Below, in pieces: positions 34,819 through 43,163 of a stretch of DNA of 64,000 bases. A program made the translations under genes and the position numbers. The notes beneath the pieces were generated by a model. That model was not told where the DNA came from and ran no database searches. It saw only the letters and a program-made list of their open reading frames with translations. Numbering within the stretch: position 1 is the first letter of the stretch; each line of letters begins with the position of its first letter. Source of the DNA: UBA11891 sp049890035 (GTDB lineage: Bacteria > Bacteroidota > Bacteroidia > Flavobacteriales > Flavobacteriaceae); assembly GCA_049890035.1 (NCBI GenBank), contig JBMHCG010000057.1, positions 1 through 64,000 on the forward strand, in the 5' to 3' direction.

Positions 34819-35370
34819 ATGAAATTACAATTCTTCTTTATAATTACGGCCATGTATTCGTTTACTACAGCTGCTCAAACAAGCATCACTTTAGATGAGG
34901 TTATTCTTTCAGATGCAGAGAAAAAGAGTATCATTGACCCCAATAAAGCCAACACCAACACCTTAGATTTGGTTGATGCAATCTACAATAGGGTATCCGG
35001 TGCACAAATCAAATCGGATTATAATGGAAATAAAAATATTGCCCTGCGCGGAAGACAGAGTTTTTCTACCCAAGCTGACACCGTTATCTGGGATATTGAT
35101 GGCCTGATCTTCAGTTCACCCCCACCTTTGGATATCAATCAAGTGGCCTATGTAGAAGTATTAAAAGACCTGTCGGCCACCAATAAATATGGATCCCAAG
35201 GGGGAGCTGGTGTCATTGTAGTACGAACCAACATTTCTGATGCCAAAAAAGCCAGCAGTAAAAATATTTGGAATACCCCACTACCACTAACCAAAGCCCA
35301 ACGTGATTCAATCAAAGAAGTCAAGAGAGCAGCCAAAGCAGCCCGCAAAGCCAGTCGAAAGAAAAACTGA
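34819..35370 (+). CDS. Stand-alone TonB-dependent receptor plug domain protein
   Basis: A 183-residue exported protein. A signal peptide (FFFIITAMYSFTTAAQ) is followed by a plug domain: ITLDEVILSDAEKK (TonB-box-like region), NRVSGAQI, IALRGRQSFS, PPPLDINQVAYVEVLKDLS and YGSQGGAGVIVVRT, the usual plug ending just before a barrel. No barrel follows; the protein ends in a Lys/Arg/Ala-rich tail. It is not a truncated receptor by frameshift, since the stop is followed directly by a convergent gene. Such plug-only proteins occur in Bacteroidota, with no settled role. Confidence 0.82.
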   Translation: MKLQFFFIITAMYSFTTAAQTSITLDEVILSDAEKKSIIDPNKANTNTLDLVDAIYNRVSGAQIKSDYNGNKNIALRGRQSFSTQADTVIWDIDGLIFSSPPPLDINQVAYVEVLKDLSATNKYGSQGGAGVIVVRTNISDAKKASSKNIWNTPLPLTKAQRDSIKEVKRAAKAARKASRKKN

Positions 35371-35372
35371 AT

Positions 35373-36048
35373 TCATTTTCTCCATTTTCGCAGCGTTGGA
35401 GAACTGCTGGCCCAGTGCAAAAACCCGCTAGCAACAGTAAACACTCCAAAAAGAGAAAAAATACGTAACAACAAGTTGTTGAAATTATCACGCCCTTGAT
35501 AATCCATTGTATGGGTCATCCAGAGAAAGTCAAACCATCGCCAAGAGCGATGACGTACCCGTTGAAATTGCCCATTGGCTGCTGCAACATAGGCCCTCAC
35601 ATCAGCGGGATGGTCGTACTGTATGACATAGGCGGGTAAGGGTCGTCCTCGGTATTCATGATGGGTATCCGTTTGGTTTATTTTGGTCACCTTTTTGATT
35701 CTTAAATCGGTCCTCAAGTGGAACCGGGCAACCTCTTCCGCTTGCTTTGGGGTGATTCCCTTTTGTATACGCCCTGTTTGTGCTTGGATCAGTAGCGAAT
35801 CATTGATCCAGAAATAGGGGGTTTCCCCTACTGCCACCAGCTCCATCTGGTGAATCGGTATACGCAAACTATCCAATGCTATCAAATTGGGGACGAATAG
35901 AGGCTTCTTTAAAGTATTGATCCCCATGTATGGAATCCAAATCGGTCCAACTAAAATACAACCCGGAAACTGTCCAAAGTAGAAATTGAACTCCAATGGC
36001 AACTCCCAAATAGCGGTGTGTTTTCCGTATACGCTGTTTGGTTTTAAA
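35373..36048 (-). pseudogene. PepSY-associated membrane protein, frameshifted
   Basis: One gene is split between two frames. The upstream frame gives QRIRKTHRYLGVAIGVQ, a membrane helix, GLYFSWTDLDSIHGDQYF and then a stop. The downstream frame resumes at KKPLFVPNLIALDSLRI and runs through a PepSY-like domain (ITPKQAEEVARFHL, LPAYVIQYDH, HRSWRWFDFLWMTHTMDY) and a last membrane helix to 35373. A single-base indel near 35906-35912 joins them. No ATG precedes the upstream part; it starts inside the VanZ gene stop region. It is either a recent pseudogene or a sequencing error. PepSY proteins of this plan sit in the inner membrane, often with iron uptake. Confidence 0.75.
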
Positions 36049-36409
36049 CGTGAATAATCCGTTTATTGTAGAAAAAATATACCACGCCTGAACCGGCTAT
36101 GTTCGCTAAAGCGTCTTTCCAATCTCCAACCCGATGGGAAGTAAAACCCCCCTGAATCAGCTCAATGACAATCCCAATCAATAGACAAAATACAAAAGCC
36201 CAAACTGGACTCTTTGAAAATTCATAATCCAAACGAAAACTCTGTGCAACCAAAAAAAATAAAATTCCATAAAAGATAAAATGTCCGATCTTGTCTTCAT
36301 TTGGAAAAAATAAATGTACCTCGCCTTTGCCCGTGGGATTGAAAAAACTCAAATAAATAATCACGGTTAGCCAAAACCAACTGCTAAGGGTCCACCACGG
36401 TGCTTTCAT
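36044..36409 (-). CDS. VanZ-like family membrane protein
   Basis: A 121-residue protein with four hydrophobic segments and the VanZ pattern: SSWFWLTVIIYLSFFNP, NEDKIGHFIFYGILFFLV (D-K-x-x-H-F motif), FCLLIGIVIELIQGGFTSHRVGDWKDALANIAGSGVVYFF (E-x-x-Q and D-x-x-AN-x-G). Bacterial VanZ homologues have no firm function. Its end overlaps the beginning of the frameshifted PepSY gene, suggesting co-transcription. Confidence 0.9.
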   Translation of the reverse strand: MKAPWWTLSSWFWLTVIIYLSFFNPTGKGEVHLFFPNEDKIGHFIFYGILFFLVAQSFRLDYEFSKSPVWAFVFCLLIGIVIELIQGGFTSHRVGDWKDALANIAGSGVVYFFYNKRIIHV

Positions 36410-36476
36410 AGGGGTATTTTAATCAAAAATAAGAAAACCATTTTAGGAAAAGTCCTACATTGTAAGTCAAATACTG

Positions 36477-37649
36477 ATGTTACTAAAGAATCGTTTTTCA
36501 GCTGTACCGTGCACCTCGAGCCAGAGAAAAGAAGTTGAGGTTTCTTGGTTTGCCCCCCTTTGTGATGGAGACGATGATTTTTTGGGAGCACGCAATCCAA
36601 ACTTCAAAAGTAACTGGGAAAATACCATGGCCATAGGGACAGCAGCCGATCGGTTAGGCTTTCGCAACATGCTCTGTCCTTCTTCTTATCAGGTGGGCCA
36701 AGACACCCTTGCTTTTGCAGCTGCACTGGCACCTCAATTGAAACAGATGAGCTTACTGACTGCAATCCGTTGTGGTGAAGTTCACCCTCCAATGCTCGCC
36801 CGTGCCCTGTCTACGCTAGATCATTTACTCAAAGGAAGATTGACTGTTAACATTATCTCCTCTGATTTGCCTGGCCTAAGAGAATCGTCTGATACGCGCT
36901 ATGCGCGTTCCAAAGAAGTAATAGAAATTCTGAAACAAGCTTGGACGCAAGACCATATTCGTTATCAAGGAACCTTTTATAATTTGGATCTTAACAGTCG
37001 TCCCGTGAAACCATATCAACAAAATGGCGGCCCTTTGCTTTATTTTGGAGGCTATTCTCCACCAGGGGTTGCCCTGTGTGCTGAACATTGTGATGTCTAT
37101 TTGATGTGGCCCGAGCCACAAGAAAAATTGCATCAATTGATGCAACACATGGCTCGGGAAGCAGCCCATTACAAGCGTACTGTAGATTTTGGGCTGCGCG
37201 TGCATATTATTGTCCGTGAAACAGAAGCCGAGGCCAAAGCTTATGCTCAAAAACTTATTTCAAAACTCGACCGAGACAAGGGAAACGAAATCCGTGAACG
37301 TGCTCAAGATGCTCATTCCCTAGGCGTGGCACGTCAAACACAAATGCGAAATAGGGCCGATGCAGACTTTTTTGTAGAACCGCAGCTGTGGACTGGGATA
37401 GGGTTAGCACGTTCGGGTTGTGGGGCGGCCTTGGTAGGAAACCCGGAACAAATTCTAGAAAAAATTCAATCTTACCAAGCGATGGGCATTCGATCTTTCA
37501 TCTTTTCAGGCTATCCCCATCGACAAGAAGCCGATTATGTAGCCCGTCTACTTTTACCCCGTCTTTCTCAACTTTCCCTAGCAGAAGCGCTGGGACGTGT
37601 CCCCAGTTCGCCTCCAGACACTCCCCTGGCAAATGGAAAACGACTGTAA
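36477..37649 (+). CDS. LLM-class flavin-dependent monooxygenase (SsuD-like)
   Basis: A 390-residue cytoplasmic FMNH2-dependent oxygenase of the bacterial-luciferase fold. The TIM barrel has SWFAPLCDGDDDFLG at the N-terminus, GRLTVNIISSDLPG, ARSKEVIEILKQAW, HIRYQGTFYNL, LYFGGYSPPGVALCAEHCDVYLMWPEP and LVGNPEQILEKIQSY. This is closest in pattern to alkanesulfonate monooxygenases. Two bases separate it from the SSS symporter gene, so the transported solute may be its substrate; a sulfonate or related compound is possible. No flavin reductase (ssuE) is adjacent. Confidence 0.88.
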   Translation: MLLKNRFSAVPCTSSQRKEVEVSWFAPLCDGDDDFLGARNPNFKSNWENTMAIGTAADRLGFRNMLCPSSYQVGQDTLAFAAALAPQLKQMSLLTAIRCGEVHPPMLARALSTLDHLLKGRLTVNIISSDLPGLRESSDTRYARSKEVIEILKQAWTQDHIRYQGTFYNLDLNSRPVKPYQQNGGPLLYFGGYSPPGVALCAEHCDVYLMWPEPQEKLHQLMQHMAREAAHYKRTVDFGLRVHIIVRETEAEAKAYAQKLISKLDRDKGNEIRERAQDAHSLGVARQTQMRNRADADFFVEPQLWTGIGLARSGCGAALVGNPEQILEKIQSYQAMGIRSFIFSGYPHRQEADYVARLLLPRLSQLSLAEALGRVPSSPPDTPLANGKRL

Positions 37650-37651
37650 AT

Positions 37652-39193
37652 ATGCTTGATTTCGGGATTGTACTATTCTATTTTGTACTCATATTTGTCA
37701 TTGCCTTCCGTGGGAGGCAAGGTGAAACAGCAACTGCTGAGGATTATTTTCTAAGTTCCCGACAACTCCGATGGCCCTCTATTGCCCTTTCAACTATTGC
37801 GACCAATATCCAAGGGTATCAATTTTTAGGAATGATGGGCTCGGCCTATCTCTACGGACTCGCACAAGCTAATTTGGAAATCAATGCCGTACAAGGTTTA
37901 TTATTGGCTGCTTTCGTATTTGTCCCTCTTTTCTTGCAGCATAAAATCACAACCGTTACTGAATTCATTACCCTCAAATTAGGCCGCCGTATCGGACTTT
38001 TCTACACACTGGCAAATCTGAGTTTATTTGCTACTGTGACGCTGGGGGCCGCCCTTTTTTGGGGAGCCTATGCTGCCGATCGTGTATTTGGCGAGCAGCT
38101 GGCTTTTTTGCATAGTGATCGGATGCTACGGATTGGAATTTTAATTATTCTTCTTGGTAGCTTTTCTGCAATCTATACCTATCTGGGGGGATTGAGTGCT
38201 GTTGTAAAAACGGATATGATTCAATTTGTTATTTTGCTTACAGGAGGTATTGCGGTTTTGTGGGTCGCTATTCGAGCACTTGGCGGATGGACCGAATTGT
38301 ATGTGCAAACCGCAGATAAAATGCATCTCCACCTCCCTGCCAATCATGAGACCCTTCCCTGGACCCATTTGTTTGGATTATTTTTTTTGAATATCAATTA
38401 TTGGTGTGCCAATCAAACGGTAATCCAACGTTCCCTTGCGGCTAAGAATTTAAAAGAAGCGCAAACGGGTTTGTTAGTGGGTGGGGTATTAAAATATGTT
38501 ATGGCACTCATCATCATCATCCCTGGTATTGCCTTGTATGGAATTCTTGGTGACTCCTTAAGTGAGCCCGATATGGCTTTCCCTTATTGGGTTGATACTT
38601 ATATCCCGACTGGATTGAAAGGAATCATACTCTGTGGTTTGTTCGCCTCACTCATGAGCACTGTTGATTCGACCTTTAATTCGGTTGCTACCCTTTGGTC
38701 TGTGGATATTTATTCCTGTTACTGGAACAAAGAAGCCACAGATAATCAAAAAATAACGGCAGGGAGAAAGGCCATTTTATTCAGTTTTTTCACAGCCCTC
38801 GGAATGGGCTGGGTGTTGCTCTACCTAAAATTTGAAAATCCCTCGGCCGCCTTTACTCACACACTCAATGCGCTTCGTTATTACATTAATTGTGGGATTG
38901 TTGTGTTGATTTGTACCGCCGCTTTGGTTTGGGTACCCCACCGAAGACGCATTTTATGGGCTTTTATTCTAACCTTTCCAGGCAACATTTTACTACAATT
39001 TCTTTTTCCAGAAATGAACTATTTTGTCCGCGCTTTCTGGGTGATTCTTATGGGATTGCTACTGGCTCTATCAGGTTCCTATCGATCCTTAAATCCCCTA
39101 AAATCACTCTTTCAGTTCCACTCAAAAAGAGAAGCCCTAGCAGGGATGGCACTTTTTATAAGTCTCCTGCTTTTACATCTATTATTTCACTAA
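37652..39193 (+). CDS. Sodium:solute symporter (SSS family), coupled to the monooxygenase
   Basis: A 513-residue inner-membrane transporter with 13-14 hydrophobic segments. It has the SSS N-terminal motif EDYFLSSRQLRWPSIALSTIATN and YTYLGGLSAVVKTDMIQF, plus CGLFASLMSTVDSTFNS (Na+ site Ser/Thr). It starts two bases after the monooxygenase stop and is followed three bases later by a small Smr-domain gene, so the three form an operon. SSS proteins of this size carry sugars, carboxylates or amino acids; the substrate is unknown. Confidence 0.92.
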   Translation: MLDFGIVLFYFVLIFVIAFRGRQGETATAEDYFLSSRQLRWPSIALSTIATNIQGYQFLGMMGSAYLYGLAQANLEINAVQGLLLAAFVFVPLFLQHKITTVTEFITLKLGRRIGLFYTLANLSLFATVTLGAALFWGAYAADRVFGEQLAFLHSDRMLRIGILIILLGSFSAIYTYLGGLSAVVKTDMIQFVILLTGGIAVLWVAIRALGGWTELYVQTADKMHLHLPANHETLPWTHLFGLFFLNINYWCANQTVIQRSLAAKNLKEAQTGLLVGGVLKYVMALIIIIPGIALYGILGDSLSEPDMAFPYWVDTYIPTGLKGIILCGLFASLMSTVDSTFNSVATLWSVDIYSCYWNKEATDNQKITAGRKAILFSFFTALGMGWVLLYLKFENPSAAFTHTLNALRYYINCGIVVLICTAALVWVPHRRRILWAFILTFPGNILLQFLFPEMNYFVRAFWVILMGLLLALSGSYRSLNPLKSLFQFHSKREALAGMALFISLLLLHLLFH

Positions 39194-39196
39194 ATC

Positions 39197-39448
39197 ATGG
39201 CCAAACAACATAACAATATTGATACAATTGATCTTCATGGCGTTCGGCACAAAGAAGCCATGCAATGGATCCGTGACGAGTTGGCGTTTAGAGCCGATCA
39301 AGGGTCCTTTTCATTAACAATTATCACAGGCAACTCTTCGGTATTGCAAAAACGAATATTTGAAGAAATCCTTGAAGGATCTGTTTATACCTACTACATT
39401 CCTAGTTGGAACCTCGGTCAAATTATTGTGGAACGAACTCTAATTTAG
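39197..39448 (+). CDS. Small Smr-domain protein
   Basis: An 83-residue cytoplasmic protein that is essentially one Smr domain: IDTIDLHGVRHKEAMQWI at the start (the DLHG motif), LTIITGNSSVLQKRIFEEIL (TGxG-like motif with Asn-Ser replacing the last Gly), and a final beta-strand. Smr domains nick branched DNA or cleave RNA in some contexts. Here it is alone and short. The last gene of the LLM/SSS operon. Confidence 0.85.
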   Translation: MAKQHNNIDTIDLHGVRHKEAMQWIRDELAFRADQGSFSLTIITGNSSVLQKRIFEEILEGSVYTYYIPSWNLGQIIVERTLI

Positions 39449-39466
39449 GCTTCCCAAAAAACTCCT

Positions 39467-40387
39467 TTACAGTTGTAGGGAAAGACCCGAAGACCATGCT
39501 GGAGCACGATATAGAACACGCCCTCGTACTGGGTATGAGGCCCCAAAGCTCAAATTCCAATCTTTAAAAAGGTCAACAATAAGTGCACCACCAACATTCA
39601 CCACTTCAACATTATTCGCAAAAATACTACCATTGCTGGTACTGGCATCTAACGTTCCATTTTGGAATGATTCAATCAGGTTGACACGTCCTAGAATCAA
39701 AACTTTTTTCGAAACGATTTTTGTTCCTGTTTCAAAGCCAGCACGAAATTCATCTGAAAAACCAAGGCTGCGTTGGTTTACCCCTACGTTCACTTTGGCA
39801 TAAAATCGTTGGGAAGCGAGTCGATAAGAACGACCCAAATGAAAACGAAATATCTGGTTGAACTCCCCATCTCCGGTTTGGTAACTACCGTCACTTCCAC
39901 CTCGCTGATTTCCTGTGGGAAGTCCGAAAGTTAAGGAAGAAGAGATGGCCCAACCTTTTTTTTGGAACCATTGGAATTCCATTCCCAAATTAATATCCCC
40001 CAAACTTGAAAATTGCTCCCCTGGCAGCGGAGTTCTTCCAGAGCTATACACTTGTCTGTTTTGGTAGACGCGTACATGGGGAAAATAACCCACTAATGTT
40101 ACTTTATTAGTCAACCCATAGCGTCCAAAAAAACTCGTAATAAACAAGCCACGCGTTGCATTGGGATCGATTTTTCCAACATTGGTATAATGCGCATCGG
40201 CTTCCAACCACCATACGCCCCCTTTGTAATATCCTCTGCCTTTTTGCTGTACCCATTGACCTTGGACGTCTATTCCCTGGAAAAGTATGAAGACTATTAA
40301 TAGGATTTGAATTCCATCTGTTTTTGTCAACATCGTCTTTTCTTTTCTAAGTCCCATTTTGATAGTGCATTCGGTGATACCATACAT
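39467..40387 (-). CDS. Outer-membrane beta-barrel-like protein
   Basis: A 306-residue exported protein with alternating amphipathic strands ending in an aromatic/Leu residue (VTLVGYFPHVRVY, YAKVNVGVNQRSLG, WAISSSLTFGLPTG, LSFGASYPVRG, SGLSLQL). The signal peptide is MLTKTDGIQILLIVFILFQGIDVQGQ, so the ATG at 40333 may be the true start. The one at 40387 overlaps the upstream lipoprotein stop (TAATG) and would add 18 residues. It is probably co-translated with the Big_2-like lipoprotein. It looks like a transporter-type barrel of 10-14 strands, of unknown substrate. Confidence 0.75.
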   Translation of the reverse strand: MYGITECTIKMGLRKEKTMLTKTDGIQILLIVFILFQGIDVQGQWVQQKGRGYYKGGVWWLEADAHYTNVGKIDPNATRGLFITSFFGRYGLTNKVTLVGYFPHVRVYQNRQVYSSGRTPLPGEQFSSLGDINLGMEFQWFQKKGWAISSSLTFGLPTGNQRGGSDGSYQTGDGEFNQIFRFHLGRSYRLASQRFYAKVNVGVNQRSLGFSDEFRAGFETGTKIVSKKVLILGRVNLIESFQNGTLDASTSNGSIFANNVEVVNVGGALIVDLFKDWNLSFGASYPVRGRVLYRAPAWSSGLSLQL

Positions 40388-41244
40388 TAATCCTCAAAAA
40401 TTTGTGCATCGCCTACTTTGACACTGAAAGGTTTGCACCAATACAGAATGTATTTGAAGTCCATCAGTGCTATGGTATCTGGAAGACTGTATTGATGTGC
40501 TCCTTCAAAAACGGTTACCATCCCGATCTCAAAACCGCCCAAGGGAGTAGCAGGGTTATTAGTAAGATATACATATAACCCGGGTAGTGCGGTGTCGGCT
40601 CGATAACTTTCATCCAAACGCAAAATGATATTTTGGCCTGTATGCTCCAGTCGATAGTTCCCTTCCAACAAATAACTGGACGTACTTCTAATGGGTCCTT
40701 CAAAAAATTGTTCACTGAAAACGATGCCTTCATCAAGGGTTGATACAATCGTCTCTTCTACAAGCATTTCATCACTGGATTCAATCGAAGGGCTTTCCGT
40801 TGCTGTTGTTGCAGTGGTGTCGGAAACGGTGTTTTCTGTTGTCAAAGTGGCTGTTGAGAGATTGGGTGCATTCGATTCGATCGCTACTGGATCTGGTGGT
40901 GCTGTTACTGTGAATTGAATTGCTGCTGTAAGGATATTTCCCCGTAATCCTTTAGTGCTCACAGTAAGAGTCACCGTCCCGGGAGTCAGCGCAGTAAAAG
41001 TGCCGTCTTCTTGGATGCTATTGTTAGAAGTGGGTGAGATCGTCCAATTAAAATTGGGATTTACAATTTTTGTCCCTGATTCATCAAAAAATTGTGCTTG
41101 AAATTGATAGTTCAGGCCTTTACGAATACGTAATATAGGGTTGGAAATACGCAAAGAAGGAGCAACATAATCATCAATAAAATCTTCCCCTATGCATTGC
41201 CACAGGAAAACGAAAAGACTACTCAATAAGATAATCCGTTTCAT
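40387..41244 (-). CDS. Lipoprotein with Big_2-like immunoglobulin-type domain
   Basis: A 285-residue surface or periplasmic lipoprotein. The lipobox is FLWQC. Residues 25-115 form a Big_2-like domain (LRIRKGLNYQFQAQFFDESG, NFNWTISPTSNNSIQEDGTFTALTPGTVTLTVSTKG). A Thr/Ser/Glu-rich linker follows to about 170, then a beta-domain that may resemble an Ig-like or DM13-like fold (STSSYLLEGNYRLEHTG, YVYLTNNPATPLGGFEIGM, WCKPFSVKVGDAQI). The last part could be a DM13-type electron-transfer domain. The start is the ATG at 41244. It is coupled to the downstream barrel gene through TAATG. Confidence 0.75.
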   Translation of the reverse strand: MKRIILLSSLFVFLWQCIGEDFIDDYVAPSLRISNPILRIRKGLNYQFQAQFFDESGTKIVNPNFNWTISPTSNNSIQEDGTFTALTPGTVTLTVSTKGLRGNILTAAIQFTVTAPPDPVAIESNAPNLSTATLTTENTVSDTTATTATESPSIESSDEMLVEETIVSTLDEGIVFSEQFFEGPIRSTSSYLLEGNYRLEHTGQNIILRLDESYRADTALPGLYVYLTNNPATPLGGFEIGMVTVFEGAHQYSLPDTIALMDFKYILYWCKPFSVKVGDAQIFED

Positions 41245-41410
41245 TAGAACACAACGATAACTCAATTAGTAAATATAAACTTTTGTTTATCGAAAACTAA
41301 TCAATAGATGTTCTGTCAATAAGAAAGATGTATCCGTAGTAGGATTTATTGACCGTTGGTTTGAATTCTTGTTTATTCTTCAAAGATGTATTTGAATTAC
41401 TTTTGCTAAC

Positions 41411-41938
41411 ATGGTAATAAAAAACAGTACGCATGATGATTTGCAAACAATCATGGACATGTACCGAAACGCTTCCACCTACATGCGATCCAAAAATCAA
41501 ATTGCCTGGCCGGAATTTGATACGGAATGGATAGCAGATGAAATTAACAATCAGCAACAATGGAAACTTATAATAGAAGGAAAGATTGCTTGCATTTGGA
41601 TGACAGCTTTTGAAGATCCATTGATCTGGGGAAAAAACGAACAAAACCCTTCCTTATATTTACATCGAATTACCACACATACTCATTTTAGAGGACAAGG
41701 AGTCAGCAGACACCTGTTTAATTGGGCTGACCGTTTTGCTGTAAGAAACCTACTTTCTTTCATTAGGATGGATACTGTTGGTGAGAATGACGGATTGATT
41801 CAACTCTATGGCATATATGGTTTTTCATTGGTTGGGATGCAGGATTTGACGAATGAGAAATCACTCCCCTTACATTATCGTGAAGGGCCGGTTTGCCTCT
41901 TTCAAAAAGAAGTGTTAGGACCCCGTTTTAGGAAGTAA
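41411..41938 (+). CDS. GNAT-family N-acetyltransferase
   Basis: A 175-residue cytoplasmic acetyl-CoA-dependent transferase. The GNAT core is seen from motif LYLHRITTHTHFRGQGVSRHLFNWAD near 85-110 (R/Q-x-x-G-x-G acetyl-CoA pocket: RGQGVS). ARNLLSFIRMDT and GENDGLIQLYGIYGFSLVG complete the fold. The N-terminus lies on the conserved IRNSTHDDLQTIMDMYR pattern. An exact TACTTTTG box is present just upstream but too close to the ATG to be useful. Substrate unknown; single gene, divergent from the lipoprotein/barrel pair. Confidence 0.88.
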   Translation: MVIKNSTHDDLQTIMDMYRNASTYMRSKNQIAWPEFDTEWIADEINNQQQWKLIIEGKIACIWMTAFEDPLIWGKNEQNPSLYLHRITTHTHFRGQGVSRHLFNWADRFAVRNLLSFIRMDTVGENDGLIQLYGIYGFSLVGMQDLTNEKSLPLHYREGPVCLFQKEVLGPRFRK

Positions 41939-42062
41939 AACATTCCTAATAAGCATTCATAAGTACGCTTTTGCCCTCTATATTGCTGCCTGATGGCGAT
42001 TTGCATCAACTCCTGGAACCTGAGCAATTTATGCTAAATTAGGGCAATGCATAAAGGTGCCG

Positions 42063-42260
42063 CTATGATAAAGATTCACAAACCATATCCTCCCCACAAC
42101 ATTGGGGCGATTTAATTTTCCCTTCACAAGAAGGGCATAATGAAATTTGAACTGCTGTCCCATTATCAAGAGTAAGTACGCCATCCTCAAGGGGCTTGTT
42201 ACATTTTGCACAGCTGGCATTAACAGCCATTCCACATTGTTTGCATTCGTATGTTGCCAT
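42063..42260 (-). CDS. Small zinc-ribbon protein (65 aa)
   Basis: A 65-residue cytoplasmic protein with four Cys pairs: YECKQCGM, NASCAKCNKPL, SLCPSCEGKI and SPQCCGEDMVC. The spacing forms zinc ribbons (CxxC...CxxC) and probably binds one or two zinc ions. Starts at the ATG at 42260. Small proteins of this type, with the same PLCCGEDM-like end, are widely conserved in Bacteroidota; no function is known to me. Confidence 0.85.
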   Translation of the reverse strand: MATYECKQCGMAVNASCAKCNKPLEDGVLTLDNGTAVQISLCPSCEGKIKSPQCCGEDMVCESLS

Positions 42261-42379
42261 ATAACTTTTCACTCAAAGTACAAAAAAACGAGAAACGCTT
42301 TATAAGAAATAAAAGTTTATCAGCCACAGACCGGCTAAAGATTTATTCCTGTTCAGAGTAAAAGACTTCAGAAAGGGAT

Positions 42380-43135
42380 CTAGACAAACCCTTTGAATAC
42401 ATAACGCGTCCAATAGGTGGCCCCCATAAGTGCTATGCCTTTCTCTTTTTTTTCAATGTCGCCGAGTGCTTCAGTTAAAGAAGTCATGGGATCGGGATTC
42501 ATATAATGTTTTTGAAACGTCTTCAAATAATTGGAATCACTCAAAAATAAATGAGCTGTTTCCATAGGGGAACAACAAATGGAAAAATATTCTTGTTTAT
42601 GACCCTCTTCATCCAATACAGCCTCATTACAGTGAGACAGATTGGTGCTGGGGTCATACACGATATCTGGTAAACGAACTCCCAAAACTGGAGCAAGGGG
42701 AGTTAGATCTAAAGTAAAATCACAACAAAGAATGGTCGCATTGTAGGACAATCGATTTAGTAATGCCGTGCGTTGTTTCGTGTTGACATAGTTTAAAGAC
42801 CCAAAAAAGCAAAGTAAATCAAAGTTGTCTTGACCCTTCAATTTTGAAACGTAGGTAATCTTGGGGTGGGGTTTTGCATGCTGTAACATGGCTTGACTGG
42901 AGTCAAATCCCCAAATTTGATCACAGTAAGGAACCAAAGCTAAGGTGGCGTAGCCTGTACCACAACCAACATCCAATCCCTTTTTGAAATACATTGCAGG
43001 CAAAGATTCTTCAATCAATTTTTTATGAATAGGAGGTCTATAGGACTGATAATGCCAAGCAACAATGGATTCATAGGTCTCCAAAATCTTCTCTTTTGTC
43101 TTATTCTTTCCAATATAAGTTATTCCAAGGTACAT
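42380..43135 (-). CDS. SAM-dependent methyltransferase
   Basis: A 251-residue class I methyltransferase. The SAM-binding motif GLDVGCGTGYATLALVPYCDQIWGFDSS is at about 52-80 (motif I and the acidic loop), followed by LLCFFGSLNYV (motif II/III region). The rest is specific to this protein. It is divergent from the BspA-repeat lipoprotein, 28 bases apart. Substrate unknown; small-molecule or biotin-type (BioC-like) substrates are possible. Confidence 0.85.
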   Translation of the reverse strand: MYLGITYIGKNKTKEKILETYESIVAWHYQSYRPPIHKKLIEESLPAMYFKKGLDVGCGTGYATLALVPYCDQIWGFDSSQAMLQHAKPHPKITYVSKLKGQDNFDLLCFFGSLNYVNTKQRTALLNRLSYNATILCCDFTLDLTPLAPVLGVRLPDIVYDPSTNLSHCNEAVLDEEGHKQEYFSICCSPMETAHLFLSDSNYLKTFQKHYMNPDPMTSLTEALGDIEKKEKGIALMGATYWTRYVFKGFV

Positions 43136-43163
43136 TTATTATATTTAGAAGGATTCTATATTT

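Noticed and set aside
41393..41400. Exact -7 box (TACTTTTG) before the GNAT gene
   Set aside because: It lies too close to the ATG and has no TTG at the right distance; probably chance in AT-rich DNA.
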